Under the pieces are notes generated by a model that was not told where the DNA came from, did no database searches, and was given only the letters and a program-made list of their open reading frames with translations. This document shows, piece by piece, positions 55,497 through 63,815 of a DNA stretch of 64,000 nucleotides (within the stretch, counting starts at the first letter, position 1; every line of letters begins with the position of its first letter). This DNA is from Candidatus Rhabdochlamydia oedothoracis. Lineage in GTDB: Bacteria; Chlamydiota; Chlamydiia; Chlamydiales; Rhabdochlamydiaceae. The position numbers were made by a program, and so were the translations under genes. The DNA lies in assembly GCF_019453995.1 (NCBI RefSeq), contig NZ_CP075587.1, positions 248,001 through 312,000 of the forward strand, read 5' to 3'.

Positions 55497-55637
55497 AAAA
55501 TACTCTAGCTCTTGCTAGCTTGAATCATACTCAATCTTAAGACTTGTCGCAAAGAAAAGGATGCGTTTTTTTATGGTCTTCAACTTTTAGTTGAAAAAAA
55601 AAAGACTTCTGGGGAGAATTACAGTCGTAAACTTTAA

Positions 55638-55708
55638 GCGCCTGTAGTTCAATGGTAGAACAGTAGCCTTCCAAGCTACTTGTGTCAGTTCGATTCTGAT
55701 CAGGCGCT
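55638..55708 (+). tRNA. tRNA-Gly (UCC)
   Basis: The cloverleaf closes fully: acceptor GCGCCTG/CAGGCGC, D-stem GTTC/GAAC, anticodon stem GTAGC/GCTAC with loop CTTCCAA (anticodon TCC), and T-stem GTCAG/CTGAT with TTCGATT. CCA is not encoded. It lies just before rpsB. Confidence 0.97.
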
Positions 55709-55758
55709 TTCTTATTTTCAATTTAAATTTTAACCAAGACTGAAATTCTTTTAAAAGA

Positions 55759-56556
55759 ATGCCGTCGTCACACAAGGGACAAAGCTTGGAACAGCAAGAA
55801 CAATATAAAGAAGTTACTATTAAAACACTTCTAGAAAGTGGCGCTCATTTTGGGCACCAAAGACATCGTTGGAATCCGAAGATGAAGAGGTTTATCTTCG
55901 AAGAGAGAAATGGGATCTATATCATAGATCTTTCTAAAACACTGCAACAGATCCGCAATGCAATTCAAGTTGTCATGAATACGGTAAGCAAGCGCAAATC
56001 TATTTTGTTTGTAGGTACAAAAAAGCAAGCTAAAAACCTTATTCGTGAATGTGCAAAGCAGTGTGGAGAATTTTATGTTTGTGAGCGTTGGCTAGGCGGA
56101 ACACTAACCAATTTAACAACTATCCGTCAATCTATTAAGAAACTAGAGCGCATTGAGAAGAAAATCGCGCTTAGTGCAGATGATCTGACCAAGAAAGAGC
56201 TTTCCTTATTAACAAAGGACCAGATTAAGCTGGATCGAAACTTCTCAGGAGTTCGCTCTATGAGAAAGCCTCCTGGATTATTAATCGTAGTAGATCCAAG
56301 TCGTGAGCATATTGCAGTAGCAGAGGCTAAAAAATTAGGCGTTCCGGTTATGGCCTTAGTGGATACAAACTGTAACCCAGATCCAATTGATTATATCATT
56401 GCTTGTAACGATGATGCTTTAAAGAGCATTAAACTCATTTTAGAAGCATTAACACAAGCTATTTTGCAACGCAAACAAGAATTAAAACTCACTACAGCTA
56501 AAGAAGATGTAGAAGAAGAAATTCCTTCTAAAGAAGAACAAGAAGGAGCTAAGTAA
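55759..56556 (+). CDS. rpsB: 30S ribosomal protein S2
   Basis: The 265-residue protein shows LLESGAHFGHQRHRWNPKMK, FVGTKKQAKNLIRECAKQCG, YVCERWLGGTLTNLTTI and the C-terminal VMALVDTNCNPDPIDYIIAC. A ~16-residue N-terminal extension precedes the usual start and an acidic tail ends the protein. It leads the rpsB-tsf-pyrH-frr operon, which is common to many bacteria and conserved in Chlamydia. Confidence 0.97.
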   Translation: MPSSHKGQSLEQQEQYKEVTIKTLLESGAHFGHQRHRWNPKMKRFIFEERNGIYIIDLSKTLQQIRNAIQVVMNTVSKRKSILFVGTKKQAKNLIRECAKQCGEFYVCERWLGGTLTNLTTIRQSIKKLERIEKKIALSADDLTKKELSLLTKDQIKLDRNFSGVRSMRKPPGLLIVVDPSREHIAVAEAKKLGVPVMALVDTNCNPDPIDYIIACNDDALKSIKLILEALTQAILQRKQELKLTTAKEDVEEEIPSKEEQEGAK

Positions 56557-56561
56557 TAACT

Positions 56562-57410
56562 ATGAGTAAAATAGCTGCTGAATTAGTAAAACAATTGCGC
56601 GATCGTACAGGCGTAAGCATGAGCAAATGCAAGGAGGCGCTTGAGAGTGCCAATAGCGATATGGATAAAGCGATTGAATTCTTGCGTAAAGCAGGTATAG
56701 CTTCTGCTGTCAAGAAAGAAGGTCGCGATGCAAACGAGGGCTTAATTGAAGTTGATGAAGAAGAAAATGCGTTGGTTTTGGTTGAAGTAAATGCCGAAAC
56801 GGATTTTGTTGCACAAAATGCCAAGTTTAAGCAATTCGTTCAAGAGTTAATACATCAAGCGATTCTAACAAAACCAGTTTCTGTAGCGGAGCTGATGCAG
56901 TTATCTTATGTGAAAGATCCTTCGCTTACTTTAGATCAATATAGATCTTTAATAGTGCAAAGCTTGGGGGAAAATATCCAAGTAAGGCGCCTATTAATTA
57001 TACCCAAATCCTCAGATGTTTCTGTAGGATTCTATAGCCATATGAGAGGAAAGATTGTCTCCGTAGTTGTGCTTACAGGAGGAAAAGGGCACGAAATTTT
57101 AGCTCGTGATATTGCTATGCACGTAGCGGCGGAAGCTCCTGAATATTTATCTCCCGAAGAAGTTCCGGATAAAGTTAAAGCAAAAGAAAAAGAGATAGCG
57201 CGTAGTCAAGTGCAAAATAAACCTCCTCACATTATTGATAAAATTGTCGAAGGAAAATTGGAAGCATATTATATGGAAATGTGCTTAACTCGTCAAAAGT
57301 ATGTTAAGGACAGCTCTATGACAATTGCTATGTTGCTCGATAAAGAGAGCAAAGAATTGAAGCACCCTATAGGGGTTCAATCATTTTATCGCTGGAAAGT
57401 AGGAAACTAA
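56562..57410 (+). CDS. tsf: Elongation factor Ts
   Basis: The 282-residue nucleotide-exchange factor for EF-Tu has the N-terminal AAELVKQLRDRTGVSMSKCK, then NEGLIEVDEEENALVLVEVN and AETDFVAQN. The C-terminal part has EGKLEAYYMEMCLTRQ. It starts 5 bp after rpsB and ends exactly where pyrH begins. Confidence 0.97.
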   Translation: MSKIAAELVKQLRDRTGVSMSKCKEALESANSDMDKAIEFLRKAGIASAVKKEGRDANEGLIEVDEEENALVLVEVNAETDFVAQNAKFKQFVQELIHQAILTKPVSVAELMQLSYVKDPSLTLDQYRSLIVQSLGENIQVRRLLIIPKSSDVSVGFYSHMRGKIVSVVVLTGGKGHEILARDIAMHVAAEAPEYLSPEEVPDKVKAKEKEIARSQVQNKPPHIIDKIVEGKLEAYYMEMCLTRQKYVKDSSMTIAMLLDKESKELKHPIGVQSFYRWKVGN

Positions 57411-58136
57411 ATGCATAGGCCCGCTTACAAAAGAGTTCTACTTAAATTATCAGGAGAAGCTCTGATGGGTGGGCAAACATTTGGTGTTGAACCGGCGGCA
57501 TCTTCCCTGATTGCACAAATGATTAAACAAGCTTATGATCTCAAATTGCAATTGGGGATTGTAATTGGTGGAGGCAACATATTTCGAGGAGCCCAGGCTA
57601 AAGCTTTTAATTTTGAAAGAACTCCAGCTGACCACATTGGAATGTTATCCACTACAATCAATGGACTGGTTTTACAACAATCTTTAAAGAGCATTGGAAT
57701 TGATACTCATGTTATGAGTGCTCTTAATACAGATGTTATCGTTGAAAAATATAACTGGAAACAAGCTTTGGCTTATTTAGAGAACAACATACCGGTAATT
57801 TTTGTTGGCGGAACAGGCAATCCTTATTTTACTACAGATTCTGCAGCTGCTTTGCGCGCTATTGAGATGAAGTCAGAGATTTTGCTTAAAGCAACAAAAG
57901 TTGATGGAATTTATGACTGCGATCCAAAAAAGAGCGCTAAAGCCAAAAAATTTAATCGATTAACCTATGCAGAAGTTTTGGTAAAAAACTTAAAAGTAAT
58001 GGACTCTACAGCAATTGCGTTATGTGCTGAAAATAAAATTCCTATTTGCGTATTTGATTTATTTGACCCAACCGCCCTACTAAATATTGTGTGTGGCGAA
58101 TCTTTAGGTACATTAGTAACAGGAGACAAGTCATGA
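57411..58136 (+). CDS. pyrH: UMP kinase
   Basis: The 241-residue amino-acid-kinase-fold enzyme phosphorylates UMP to UDP. Motifs are RVLLKLSGEALMG, IVIGGGNIFRGAQAK, NNIPVIFVGGTGNPYFTTDS and KVDGIYDCDPKK. Its stop overlaps the frr start (ATGA at 58133-58136). Confidence 0.97.
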   Translation: MHRPAYKRVLLKLSGEALMGGQTFGVEPAASSLIAQMIKQAYDLKLQLGIVIGGGNIFRGAQAKAFNFERTPADHIGMLSTTINGLVLQQSLKSIGIDTHVMSALNTDVIVEKYNWKQALAYLENNIPVIFVGGTGNPYFTTDSAAALRAIEMKSEILLKATKVDGIYDCDPKKSAKAKKFNRLTYAEVLVKNLKVMDSTAIALCAENKIPICVFDLFDPTALLNIVCGESLGTLVTGDKS

Positions 58137-58687
58137 GTATAGTTAAGCAGACTGAATCAAAAATGAAAACCTCATTAGAGCACTTCAAAGATGACTTAAA
58201 AAGTCTGCGTTCTAATCGTGCAAATCCTGCTATGCTAGATAGTGTTTTTGTGGAAGCCTATGGCTCAAAAATGCGCATCAAAGAGTTAGCTTCTATCACA
58301 ACTTCAGAAAGCAGACAAATCTTGATTTCTCCTTTTGATCCACAGATTCTGCAATCGATTGCAAAAGCGATTGAAAAAGATCATTCCTTGAATTTAAGAC
58401 CTGTCATAGAAGGAGAGCAGATTCGAATAAACATTCCTCCTATGGATGGATCAATGCGTGAAAAACTTGCTAAGCAGGTTGATACAAAAACCGAGGAACA
58501 GAAAATTACTATTCGTGGTTTTAGACAAAGCGGTAATGAATCTATTCGTAAGCAAAAAGTAGAAGGATTAATTACCGAAGATCAAATGAAAAAAGATGAG
58601 AAAGAAATACAAAAACTGACCGATACTTTCTGCAAAGATATCGAAAGCATTGCTAAAGCTAAAAAGCAAGAATTGATGACAGTTTAG
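58133..58687 (+). CDS. frr: Ribosome recycling factor
   Basis: The 184-residue protein releases ribosomes after termination. It has LKSLRSNRANPAMLDSVFVE, IRINIPPMDGSMREKLAKQV and the C-terminal helix with EKEIQKLTDTFCKDIE. The true start is the ATG at 58133, overlapping the pyrH stop, not the longer frame from 58091. Confidence 0.97.
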   Translation: MSIVKQTESKMKTSLEHFKDDLKSLRSNRANPAMLDSVFVEAYGSKMRIKELASITTSESRQILISPFDPQILQSIAKAIEKDHSLNLRPVIEGEQIRINIPPMDGSMREKLAKQVDTKTEEQKITIRGFRQSGNESIRKQKVEGLITEDQMKKDEKEIQKLTDTFCKDIESIAKAKKQELMTV

Positions 58688-58732
58688 TGTTGCAAGAAAT
58701 AAATGCGGTTAGTAAAATGACTGCTTTTCTAG

Positions 58733-58807
58733 GGCCCCATCGTCTAGCCCGGTCTAGGACATCAGGTTTTCATCCTGGTAACAGGGGTTCGAATCCCCTT
58801 GGGGTCA
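58733..58807 (+). tRNA. tRNA-Glu (UUC)
   Basis: Acceptor GGCCCCA/TGGGGTC, anticodon stem TCAGG/CCTGG with loop TTTTCAT (anticodon TTC), and T-arm AGGGG-TTCGAAT-CCCCT. It is followed 11 bp later by tRNA-Lys. Confidence 0.96.
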
Positions 58808-58818
58808 ACACGTTATTT

Positions 58819-58891
58819 GAGACTTTAGCTCAGTTGGTAGAGCATCTCACTTTTAATGAGAGGGTCGATGGTTCGAGTCCATCAAGTCTCA
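58819..58891 (+). tRNA. tRNA-Lys (UUU)
   Basis: Acceptor GAGACTT/AAGTCTC, D-arm with GCTCAGTTGGTAGAGC, anticodon stem TCTCA/TGAGA with loop CTTTTAA (anticodon TTT), and T-arm GATGG-TTCGAGT-CCATC. A degenerate copy of its 3' half lies at 60974-61021. Confidence 0.96.
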
Positions 58892-58919
58892 ATTCCTTAA
58901 CTAGTTATCCTGTTCAACC

Positions 58920-59195
58920 AAGAACTCCAAAACGCAAGATTGGGAACATGTTTACTATCTGCAAATGCAAGAATAAAAACGGTACAGTGTATGCTGTGTT
59001 ATTATTGGCATCAAAAGCTATCATACAGTCTGCAATCACTTCGAGCGTGAGCAAGAAGCTGACGGCTGGGCAAAAGAAACAGAACACCGCATCAAGCTTA
59101 GTCAATGCTGATCTCCTCCAGCGCATGGAGATCGACGACGCTCTTTCTATGCTGCTGCGCTATTCTAATCTCGATGCCAAGAACAGTAAAAAATA
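58920..59195 (+). pseudogene. Frameshifted gene relic after tRNA-Lys
   Basis: A G+C-richer stretch shows protein-like segments in two frames: HTVCNHFEREQEADGWAKET then EHRIKLSQ, and after a shift ADLLQRMEIDDALSMLLRYS then NLDAKNSKK. A MITE-1 cuts the 3' end. Joining its flanks would give a stop a few codons later. No family is recognised. Confidence 0.35.
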
Positions 59196-59300
59196 TAGTA
59201 GTGCCAATTCAAACGGCTAGCTTAATAGGGTTCAAGTCAACGACTTGAAACTTGTCGTTAATCCTATATTTTTCTATACGATTGAATCGGAACCAATATA
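59196..59300. repeat. MITE-1 copy c
   Basis: An inverted MITE-1 with both IS630-A-type termini (GTGCCAATTCAAACGGCTAG and CGATTGAATCGGAACC), flanked by TA. Confidence 0.8.
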
Positions 59301-59330
59301 TACCGATCTTATTGCTGAGAGAATTGCAAA

Positions 59331-60150
59331 ATGAAAGACAGTGAAGAAAGGGCATGTTTACTAATAGAAGAATTTTATAAAAATATCGATGAAGTTTTTC
59401 TCGGATATTTTGTCTCTTTAATAGCCCCAGAAACATGGCGCTCAAAGTTAGACCAAGAAGCTAAGGAATATAAGCACCTATGGATAGCTGAGATAGGTTT
59501 GAATGACGAAGAAGCAGAAGAAGCGGCCCATATATTGAGCGATGGTGAGTTTCACATATATAGTGATTCCGATTCAATCGTATATAGTAGTGCCAGTTCA
59601 AAAGGCTAGCTTAATAAGTTTAAAATCAATGACTTGAAACTTATTATTAATCCTATATTTTTCTATGTGATTGAATCGAAACCACTATATACAACGACCT
59701 CAAAGATGCAGAAAATACTTAGTCCAGGCATTTCAAGCAAAGAACGCAATTAAGATCATATATGACAGTTGGGAGAATACATATCGCCCCCAACTGAATG
59801 AGCTACTTGGCAAAAAAATCAAAGGGAATATTTGGGGCGATCTGCGTTATTTGCGCAATTCAATAGTTCATCGAGATTCGCGAGCGATCAAGGATATAAA
59901 AAAGGCGGAGCTCATTACAAATTTTGCGCCTGACCAAAAAATCACTTTGACACACGAGATCATGGCTAAAATTTGGCATGAGATTGAAAATTGGTATACA
60001 GAATTTCAGCTAAAATATCGAACAGATCTCAAGAGAGGGAGTATAATATGCAGAATCGACATCCCCGGTGGGAGAGTCAGAACCTTCGGTTTATCTGATC
60101 TAAAACATGCTATCCGAGTGTTCGGTATCAGGTGCTCAAAAAAGAATTAG
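59331..60150 (+). pseudogene. HEPN-domain gene broken by a MITE and a frameshift
   Basis: The first part starts ATG at 59331 (MKDSEERACLLIEEFYKNID) and runs to EEAAHILSDGEFHIY. Removing the MITE at 59561-59690 restores the frame for nine more codons (NDLKDAENT). A change of frame then gives YLVQAFQAKNAIKIIYDSWE. The second part holds WGDLRYLRNSIVHRDSRAI, whose R-x4-H (RNSIVH) is the HEPN ribonuclease motif, and continues for about 100 residues to SKKN. HEPN proteins are often toxins or abortive-infection factors. One gene with a frameshift, or two adjacent genes, both remain possible. Confidence 0.5.
59561..59690. repeat. MITE-1 copy d with partial left-end duplicate
   Basis: 59561-59584 is a lone left end (TAGTGATTCCGATTCAATCG). 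59585-59690 is a diverged full MITE-1. Together they split the HEPN-type gene. Confidence 0.75.
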
Positions 60151-60188
60151 GTTTAGCCATCTCAGAGAAATGATCTTGTCACCTTTTT

Positions 60189-60516
60189 TTAGACAGCAAG
60201 AACACGAATACTTTGCTGATTCATCCATCTTGTTTCAAATTCTTGAGGAGGCATATACCCTAAAGTAGAATGAGACCTCTTTTTGTTGTAAAACACTTCT
60301 ATATTCAAATAAGCTATCCATAGCTTCTTCTTTTGTTTTAAATTTACAAAAGTTAGCATGCTCTGTTTTTAAGCTGTGAAAAAAGCTTTCTACAACAGTA
60401 TTATCGTAACAGTTTCCTTTACCACTCATACTTAAAATAATTTCATGTTAATCGGTTTTTCTCTTGAAATCTTCACTTATATATTGAGAACCACGATCAG
60501 AATGGTGAATCAAGCC
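60189..60516 (-). pseudogene. IS3 family OrfB C-terminal fragment
   Basis: The minus strand encodes IHHSDRGSQYISEDF, then MSGKGNCYDNTVVESFFHSL and KTEHANFCKFKTKEEAMDSL. After a frameshift it reads VFYNKKRSHSTLGYMPPQEF. These are the typical D, D(35)E-region and C-terminal motifs of IS3 OrfB. The N-terminal half is absent, and a stop precedes MSGKG. Confidence 0.8.
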
Positions 60517-60517
60517 A

Positions 60518-60792
60518 AAATAAAGGTGGCAGTAGATACTAGCTATCAAGGCTTGCAAAAGGTGCATACTCAAACGATGTTACCCAAAAAGAAAGGTAAA
60601 AAACAGCCTCTGACAAAGGAAGATAAAAATGGGAATACGGCTCTGGCTAAAGAACGTGTTCTTGTAGAGAACGTGATAGGAATGTTAAAGCGGTTCAAAA
60701 TAATTTCAGACAGCTATCGGAATAGGAAAAAAAGATTTAGATTACGCTTCAGTCTTTTGGCAGGATTGTACAACTATGAATTTAAAATTTAG
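60518..60792 (+). pseudogene. Tnp4-type transposase C-terminal fragment
   Basis: It encodes KIKVAVDTSYQGLQKVHTQT, PKKKGKKQPLTKEDKNGNTA and ERVLVENVIGMLKRFKIISD, then RLRFSLLAGLYNYEFKI and a stop. It is homologous to 45061-45566 but from a different family member. The catalytic Glu region survives and the rest is lost. Confidence 0.75.
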
Positions 60793-60913
60793 GTTTCAGA
60801 AGAACTCTAATGACATCATACTCTGGGGCAGTGGCATATTTTGGTACATTAGCGATACACTGATTTTCAATTTTTTCCGTTTTTAACACGCAAAAACCGG
60901 TAGTATTCTTCAT
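60783..60913 (-). pseudogene. Truncated gene start, unknown
   Basis: ATG at 60913 is preceded by AGGA at 7-nt spacing. It encodes MKNTTGFCVLKTEKIENQCI and then ANVPKYATAPEYDVIRVLLK before a stop in the adjoining Tnp4 fragment. The opening faintly recalls plasmid mobilisation relaxases, which I cannot confirm. 60914-60973 holds nothing else I can assign. Confidence 0.35.
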
Positions 60914-60973
60914 CGAATTTTCCTATATTAATACCCATAAAGGTTGACTGTAGCCAGTTAAAGGGAATATCGT

Positions 60974-61021
60974 CCTCATTTTTAATAAGAGGGTCATTGG
61001 TTCAAATCCAACAAATCTCAA
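60974..61021 (+). repeat. Degenerate copy of the tRNA-Lys 3' half
   Basis: By eye, 39 of 48 bases match 58845-58892, covering the anticodon-stem 3' side through the T-arm and discriminator. It lacks the 5' half, so it is not a tRNA gene. It looks like an old att site or duplication scar. Confidence 0.65.
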
Positions 61022-61101
61022 CGGTTCTTTTTAAGGCAACTTCTAGCATATTTATTCAAAACATAATAAACTTAAGCTTTGATTTCTTAAGGAAAATAGA
61101 T

Positions 61102-61554
61102 ATGTATATTTCCGCTTTTCCACCTGAGAACTTTCTTCCCAGTGTTCAAGTAGTTGCTTGTTTTTGCTGTTGGCAAGAACGCTTTCTTTTTCTTTTGCGT
61201 CAGCCAGATAAGTTACAAGGGAGTACTTGGTGTTTACCTGGAGGTAAGGTAGAACAAGAAGAAACCCTGCAAAAAGCCATTTATCGAGAAGTATATGAAG
61301 AAGTAGGAATTACGCTTATCCAAGAACATAGTTTTTTTTGGAAAAGCTTATTTGTGTGTGTGCCTCATATGGAATATACACTGCATCTTTTTCACGCAGA
61401 TCTTAATCAAAAAAATTTTTGTATTAACTTAAACCTAACCGAGCATAGTAAATATCGTTGGTTATCTTTAGAGCAAGCTAAGAAGCTTCCTTTAATTGAA
61501 ACGGGTCAAGAACTTATAGCAATCTTTGAAAAAGATTTTAAAAGAAGCTGCTAA
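61102..61554 (+). CDS. Nudix hydrolase
   Basis: The 150-residue protein contains the full Nudix box: GGKVEQEETLQKAIYREVYE followed by EVGI (G-x5-E-x7-REVYEEVG). The ATG at 61102 with AAGGA upstream is chosen. Longer readings run into the tRNA-like scar. Nudix enzymes cleave nucleoside diphosphates linked to another group, such as oxidised dGTP or NDP-sugars. The substrate is not predictable here, though the size is like MutT. Confidence 0.85.
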   Translation: MYISAFPPENFLPSVQVVACFCCWQERFLFLLRQPDKLQGSTWCLPGGKVEQEETLQKAIYREVYEEVGITLIQEHSFFWKSLFVCVPHMEYTLHLFHADLNQKNFCINLNLTEHSKYRWLSLEQAKKLPLIETGQELIAIFEKDFKRSC

Positions 61555-61578
61555 TTTCCGTAGAAAATAGTGTTTTTT

Positions 61579-61995
61579 ATGTTTAAATTCTTTTGTATTT
61601 TTCTAATTAATGGATCTATTGTTTTTTCTTGCTTACAAGAAGAATCTCCAGATGCTTCGCTGATTACAGAATATGTCGAAGACATTATGATATCTATTGA
61701 TAAAACCGTAGAAGAAATCATAGCTATCCCTTCTTATCAACAGACGTTTGAAAACACCATAAAACCGTGTGTTGTTTTAACCGAAGATCTATTTCATGCC
61801 TTTATGTTGCTTTATACGTTAAGAGAGGAAAGGACTCTACAAACAGTAGTCGATTGGGAATTAAAAAAATTAAATAGTTTTCTTAAGACAGAAGTTTTTG
61901 ATAATCCTAAATTTCAGCAGTCTTTACTTATCTATCTAGCAACTATGTTAGATGAGAATGGGACTCTAAATGCTTATAAAAGATGCTTAATCTAA
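61579..61995 (+). CDS. Small lipoprotein resembling an M3-peptidase N-terminus
   Basis: The 138-residue protein has a hydrophobic signal ending IVFSC, a possible lipobox. Residues 25-110 (IDKTVEEIIAIPSYQQTFEN, then TIKPCVVLTED) resemble the N-terminal helical part of M3 oligopeptidases. The HExxH catalytic region is absent. It may be a truncated paralogue or an independent secreted protein. Confidence in function is low. Confidence 0.5.
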   Translation: MFKFFCIFLINGSIVFSCLQEESPDASLITEYVEDIMISIDKTVEEIIAIPSYQQTFENTIKPCVVLTEDLFHAFMLLYTLREERTLQTVVDWELKKLNSFLKTEVFDNPKFQQSLLIYLATMLDENGTLNAYKRCLI

Positions 61996-62096
61996 CTTAG
62001 CAACAAGATTAAAAAATTATATGTTTAAACTAAATTTTTTTATATATCTATTGTTAGAGACTGAAAAATAAAATATTTTTTAAGGAAGTTGTTTTG

Positions 62097-62834
62097 ATGG
62101 TAAAACGAATTTTGACTATTTTAATTTTTTTTTCAATAAGTTGTTATGCAGATTTCTCTTATGATTTAGCAATTCTAACTATACCAAAATCTGGTACCCA
62201 TCTTTTAGAAAAATCACTTGGTTTAATCACTAGACAAGAATTTAAGCTTGGTCAAACTGTATTAATAAATGGAAAACTCGTGCTTTTTAATCATTTGTGG
62301 CCAGAAATGAATTCAGTAATATACAACCAGAACAAATTTAAAGTTATTTTATTTCGAGATCCAAGAGATGCACTCATCTCACAGATGTTTTGGATGGAAA
62401 AACAAAAAACATGGCCAGGCGCAACTAAAAATCAAATAGATGCATTTCTTTCTATGCCAGAGTATGAGAAGATCAATTTTCTCATAGATATACCAGTAGG
62501 GATGTTTTATTATTTTAATCTTTGCTCTGAATTGCTTGATGATTCTCAAGTTATAGCTTTTCGTTTTGAGGATTTAGTTGGTCCAGAGGGTGGTGGTTGT
62601 CGATTACGGCAAGAAGAAACTTTGAAAAAGCTGGCTTTAATCCTTGGACAGGCAATAACCACAAACGAAATTACAGAAATTGCATTACAGCTATTTGGTA
62701 ATACAAAAACCTTTCGAAAAGGGCAAATTGACATTTGGAAACAGTATTTTAGCGATGAACATAAAAGTCTATTTAAAAAAAAGATGGGAGAGTATCTCAT
62801 TAAGCTAGGATATGAAAAAGATAATCAATGGTAG
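62097..62834 (+). CDS. Sulfotransferase-like protein with signal peptide
   Basis: The 245-residue protein starts at the ATG at 62097 with AAGGA upstream. An N-terminal signal (ILTILIFFSISCYA) precedes the sulfotransferase fold. The PAPS 5'-phosphosulfate loop is TIPKSGTHLLEKSL (about 29-42), the 3'-phosphate-binding region is VILFRDPRDALISQMFW, and the C-terminal FRKGQIDIWKQYF matches the RKGxxGxWK motif. Known enzymes move sulfate from PAPS to a hydroxyl or amine. A secreted form raises the question of where PAPS comes from, perhaps the host. The target is unknown. Confidence 0.75.
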   Translation: MVKRILTILIFFSISCYADFSYDLAILTIPKSGTHLLEKSLGLITRQEFKLGQTVLINGKLVLFNHLWPEMNSVIYNQNKFKVILFRDPRDALISQMFWMEKQKTWPGATKNQIDAFLSMPEYEKINFLIDIPVGMFYYFNLCSELLDDSQVIAFRFEDLVGPEGGGCRLRQEETLKKLALILGQAITTNEITEIALQLFGNTKTFRKGQIDIWKQYFSDEHKSLFKKKMGEYLIKLGYEKDNQW

Positions 62835-62837
62835 ATT

Positions 62838-63551
62838 CTATTTAGATCTCTGTAAAGTAGGGAATTTATCGAATATCTTCCATTTTTCATTCCACTCTTG
62901 CCATTTAGTAAAAATAGGTTGAATGCAACCTTTCCATAGCCCTCCTGCGACACAACACTTGATTGCCTTGTTTGTTAGTCGATTTACCAATGCATTTAAA
63001 ACAAACCGAGCAGCGGGGTGAGACTTATCAATAAGAATTCTGGCGTATTTAGCTGTGTTATTTGCTCTTTCTATACAGGCTTCTACAGAAATGCGTTCTG
63101 GTTCGGGAGTATCGGAAACCAAAAGCCTTTTTAATGCATAAGAACAAAGCTTTACTGAATAATGCTTTTCTGAGCACCCTGTGCATTTATGGGCATCTAA
63201 GAACTCCTCTATAGAATTTACAACTGCATTAAAATTTTCTAATTGATCGATATTTGCATAAACAATAGCTAATCCAAAAAGAGAGCGAAAGTGTAGATTG
63301 ATATTATCTTCTGCATTTTGTGAAAGTTGATAACCTACTTCTAAATCATTTAATGCAAGATCATAATTTTGGCATAGTAGATAACTTTCTGCACGATTAA
63401 TGTAGCAATCTGCTGAGCCAAGATCGGCAATTTGTGCTGTTTCAAAATCAAGGACCTCTTGGACCGAATTAAAATCAGCGAGAGTTTGAGCATAGATCAG
63501 CTGCCATAAAACTGACAAAAGAAAGATCAAGATAAATTTTGGTGTTTTCAT
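62838..63551 (-). CDS. Secreted TPR-like hypothetical protein
   Basis: The 237-residue protein has a signal peptide (ILIFLLSVLWQLIYA). It also has helical, tetratricopeptide-like pairs (ADCYINRAESYLLCQNYDLA, LNDLEVGYQLSQNAED, RSLFGLAIVYANIDQLENF). Several cysteines (CTGC, KCC) may form disulfides outside the cytoplasm. It is convergent with the sulfotransferase gene, with 3 bp between stops. The function is unknown. Confidence 0.65.
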   Translation of the reverse strand: MKTPKFILIFLLSVLWQLIYAQTLADFNSVQEVLDFETAQIADLGSADCYINRAESYLLCQNYDLALNDLEVGYQLSQNAEDNINLHFRSLFGLAIVYANIDQLENFNAVVNSIEEFLDAHKCTGCSEKHYSVKLCSYALKRLLVSDTPEPERISVEACIERANNTAKYARILIDKSHPAARFVLNALVNRLTNKAIKCCVAGGLWKGCIQPIFTKWQEWNEKWKIFDKFPTLQRSK

Positions 63552-63623
63552 AAAACGAGCTTCTTTTTATTAGAAGAGTGAATTTTTCCTTGTAGGGTAA
63601 CGCTATAAAATTTTTTAGATCAA

Positions 63624-63776
63624 TAGATTTCTTGCATAACCCCTTATTTTAAAGCTTTCATTTATAGATTCCTATCTTAACAAAAGCATTTCCAGCTATA
63701 TCGCTTAAACAATCATATCTCATGGATTAAAATACTTTAAAATTTTAGATTGCTTATTGGTTATGCAAGAGATCTA
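63624..63776. repeat. MITE-3 (153 bp, Tnp4-type derived)
   Basis: The termini TAGATTTCTTGCATAACC and, reversed, TAGATCTCTTGCATAACC enclose a remnant that reads MRYDCLSDIAGNAF on the minus strand. Its opening matches the Tnp4 transposase start (MKYDCL). It is an internal-deletion derivative, and the disrupted copy at 799-2023 has the same ends. Confidence 0.75.
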
Positions 63777-63815
63777 ATATCTAAAGAGTCAAAAGGCGTT
63801 TAAAATCAGTGCTTA

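Noticed and set aside
58687-59220. 177-codon open frame running through the two tRNA genes
   Set aside because: The first half reads through tRNA-Glu and tRNA-Lys, so it cannot be one gene; only the part after 58920 shows protein-like segments.
60997-61101. N-terminal extension of the Nudix protein
   Set aside because: It would start inside the tRNA-Lys scar and has no ribosome-binding site, while the ATG at 61102 has one.
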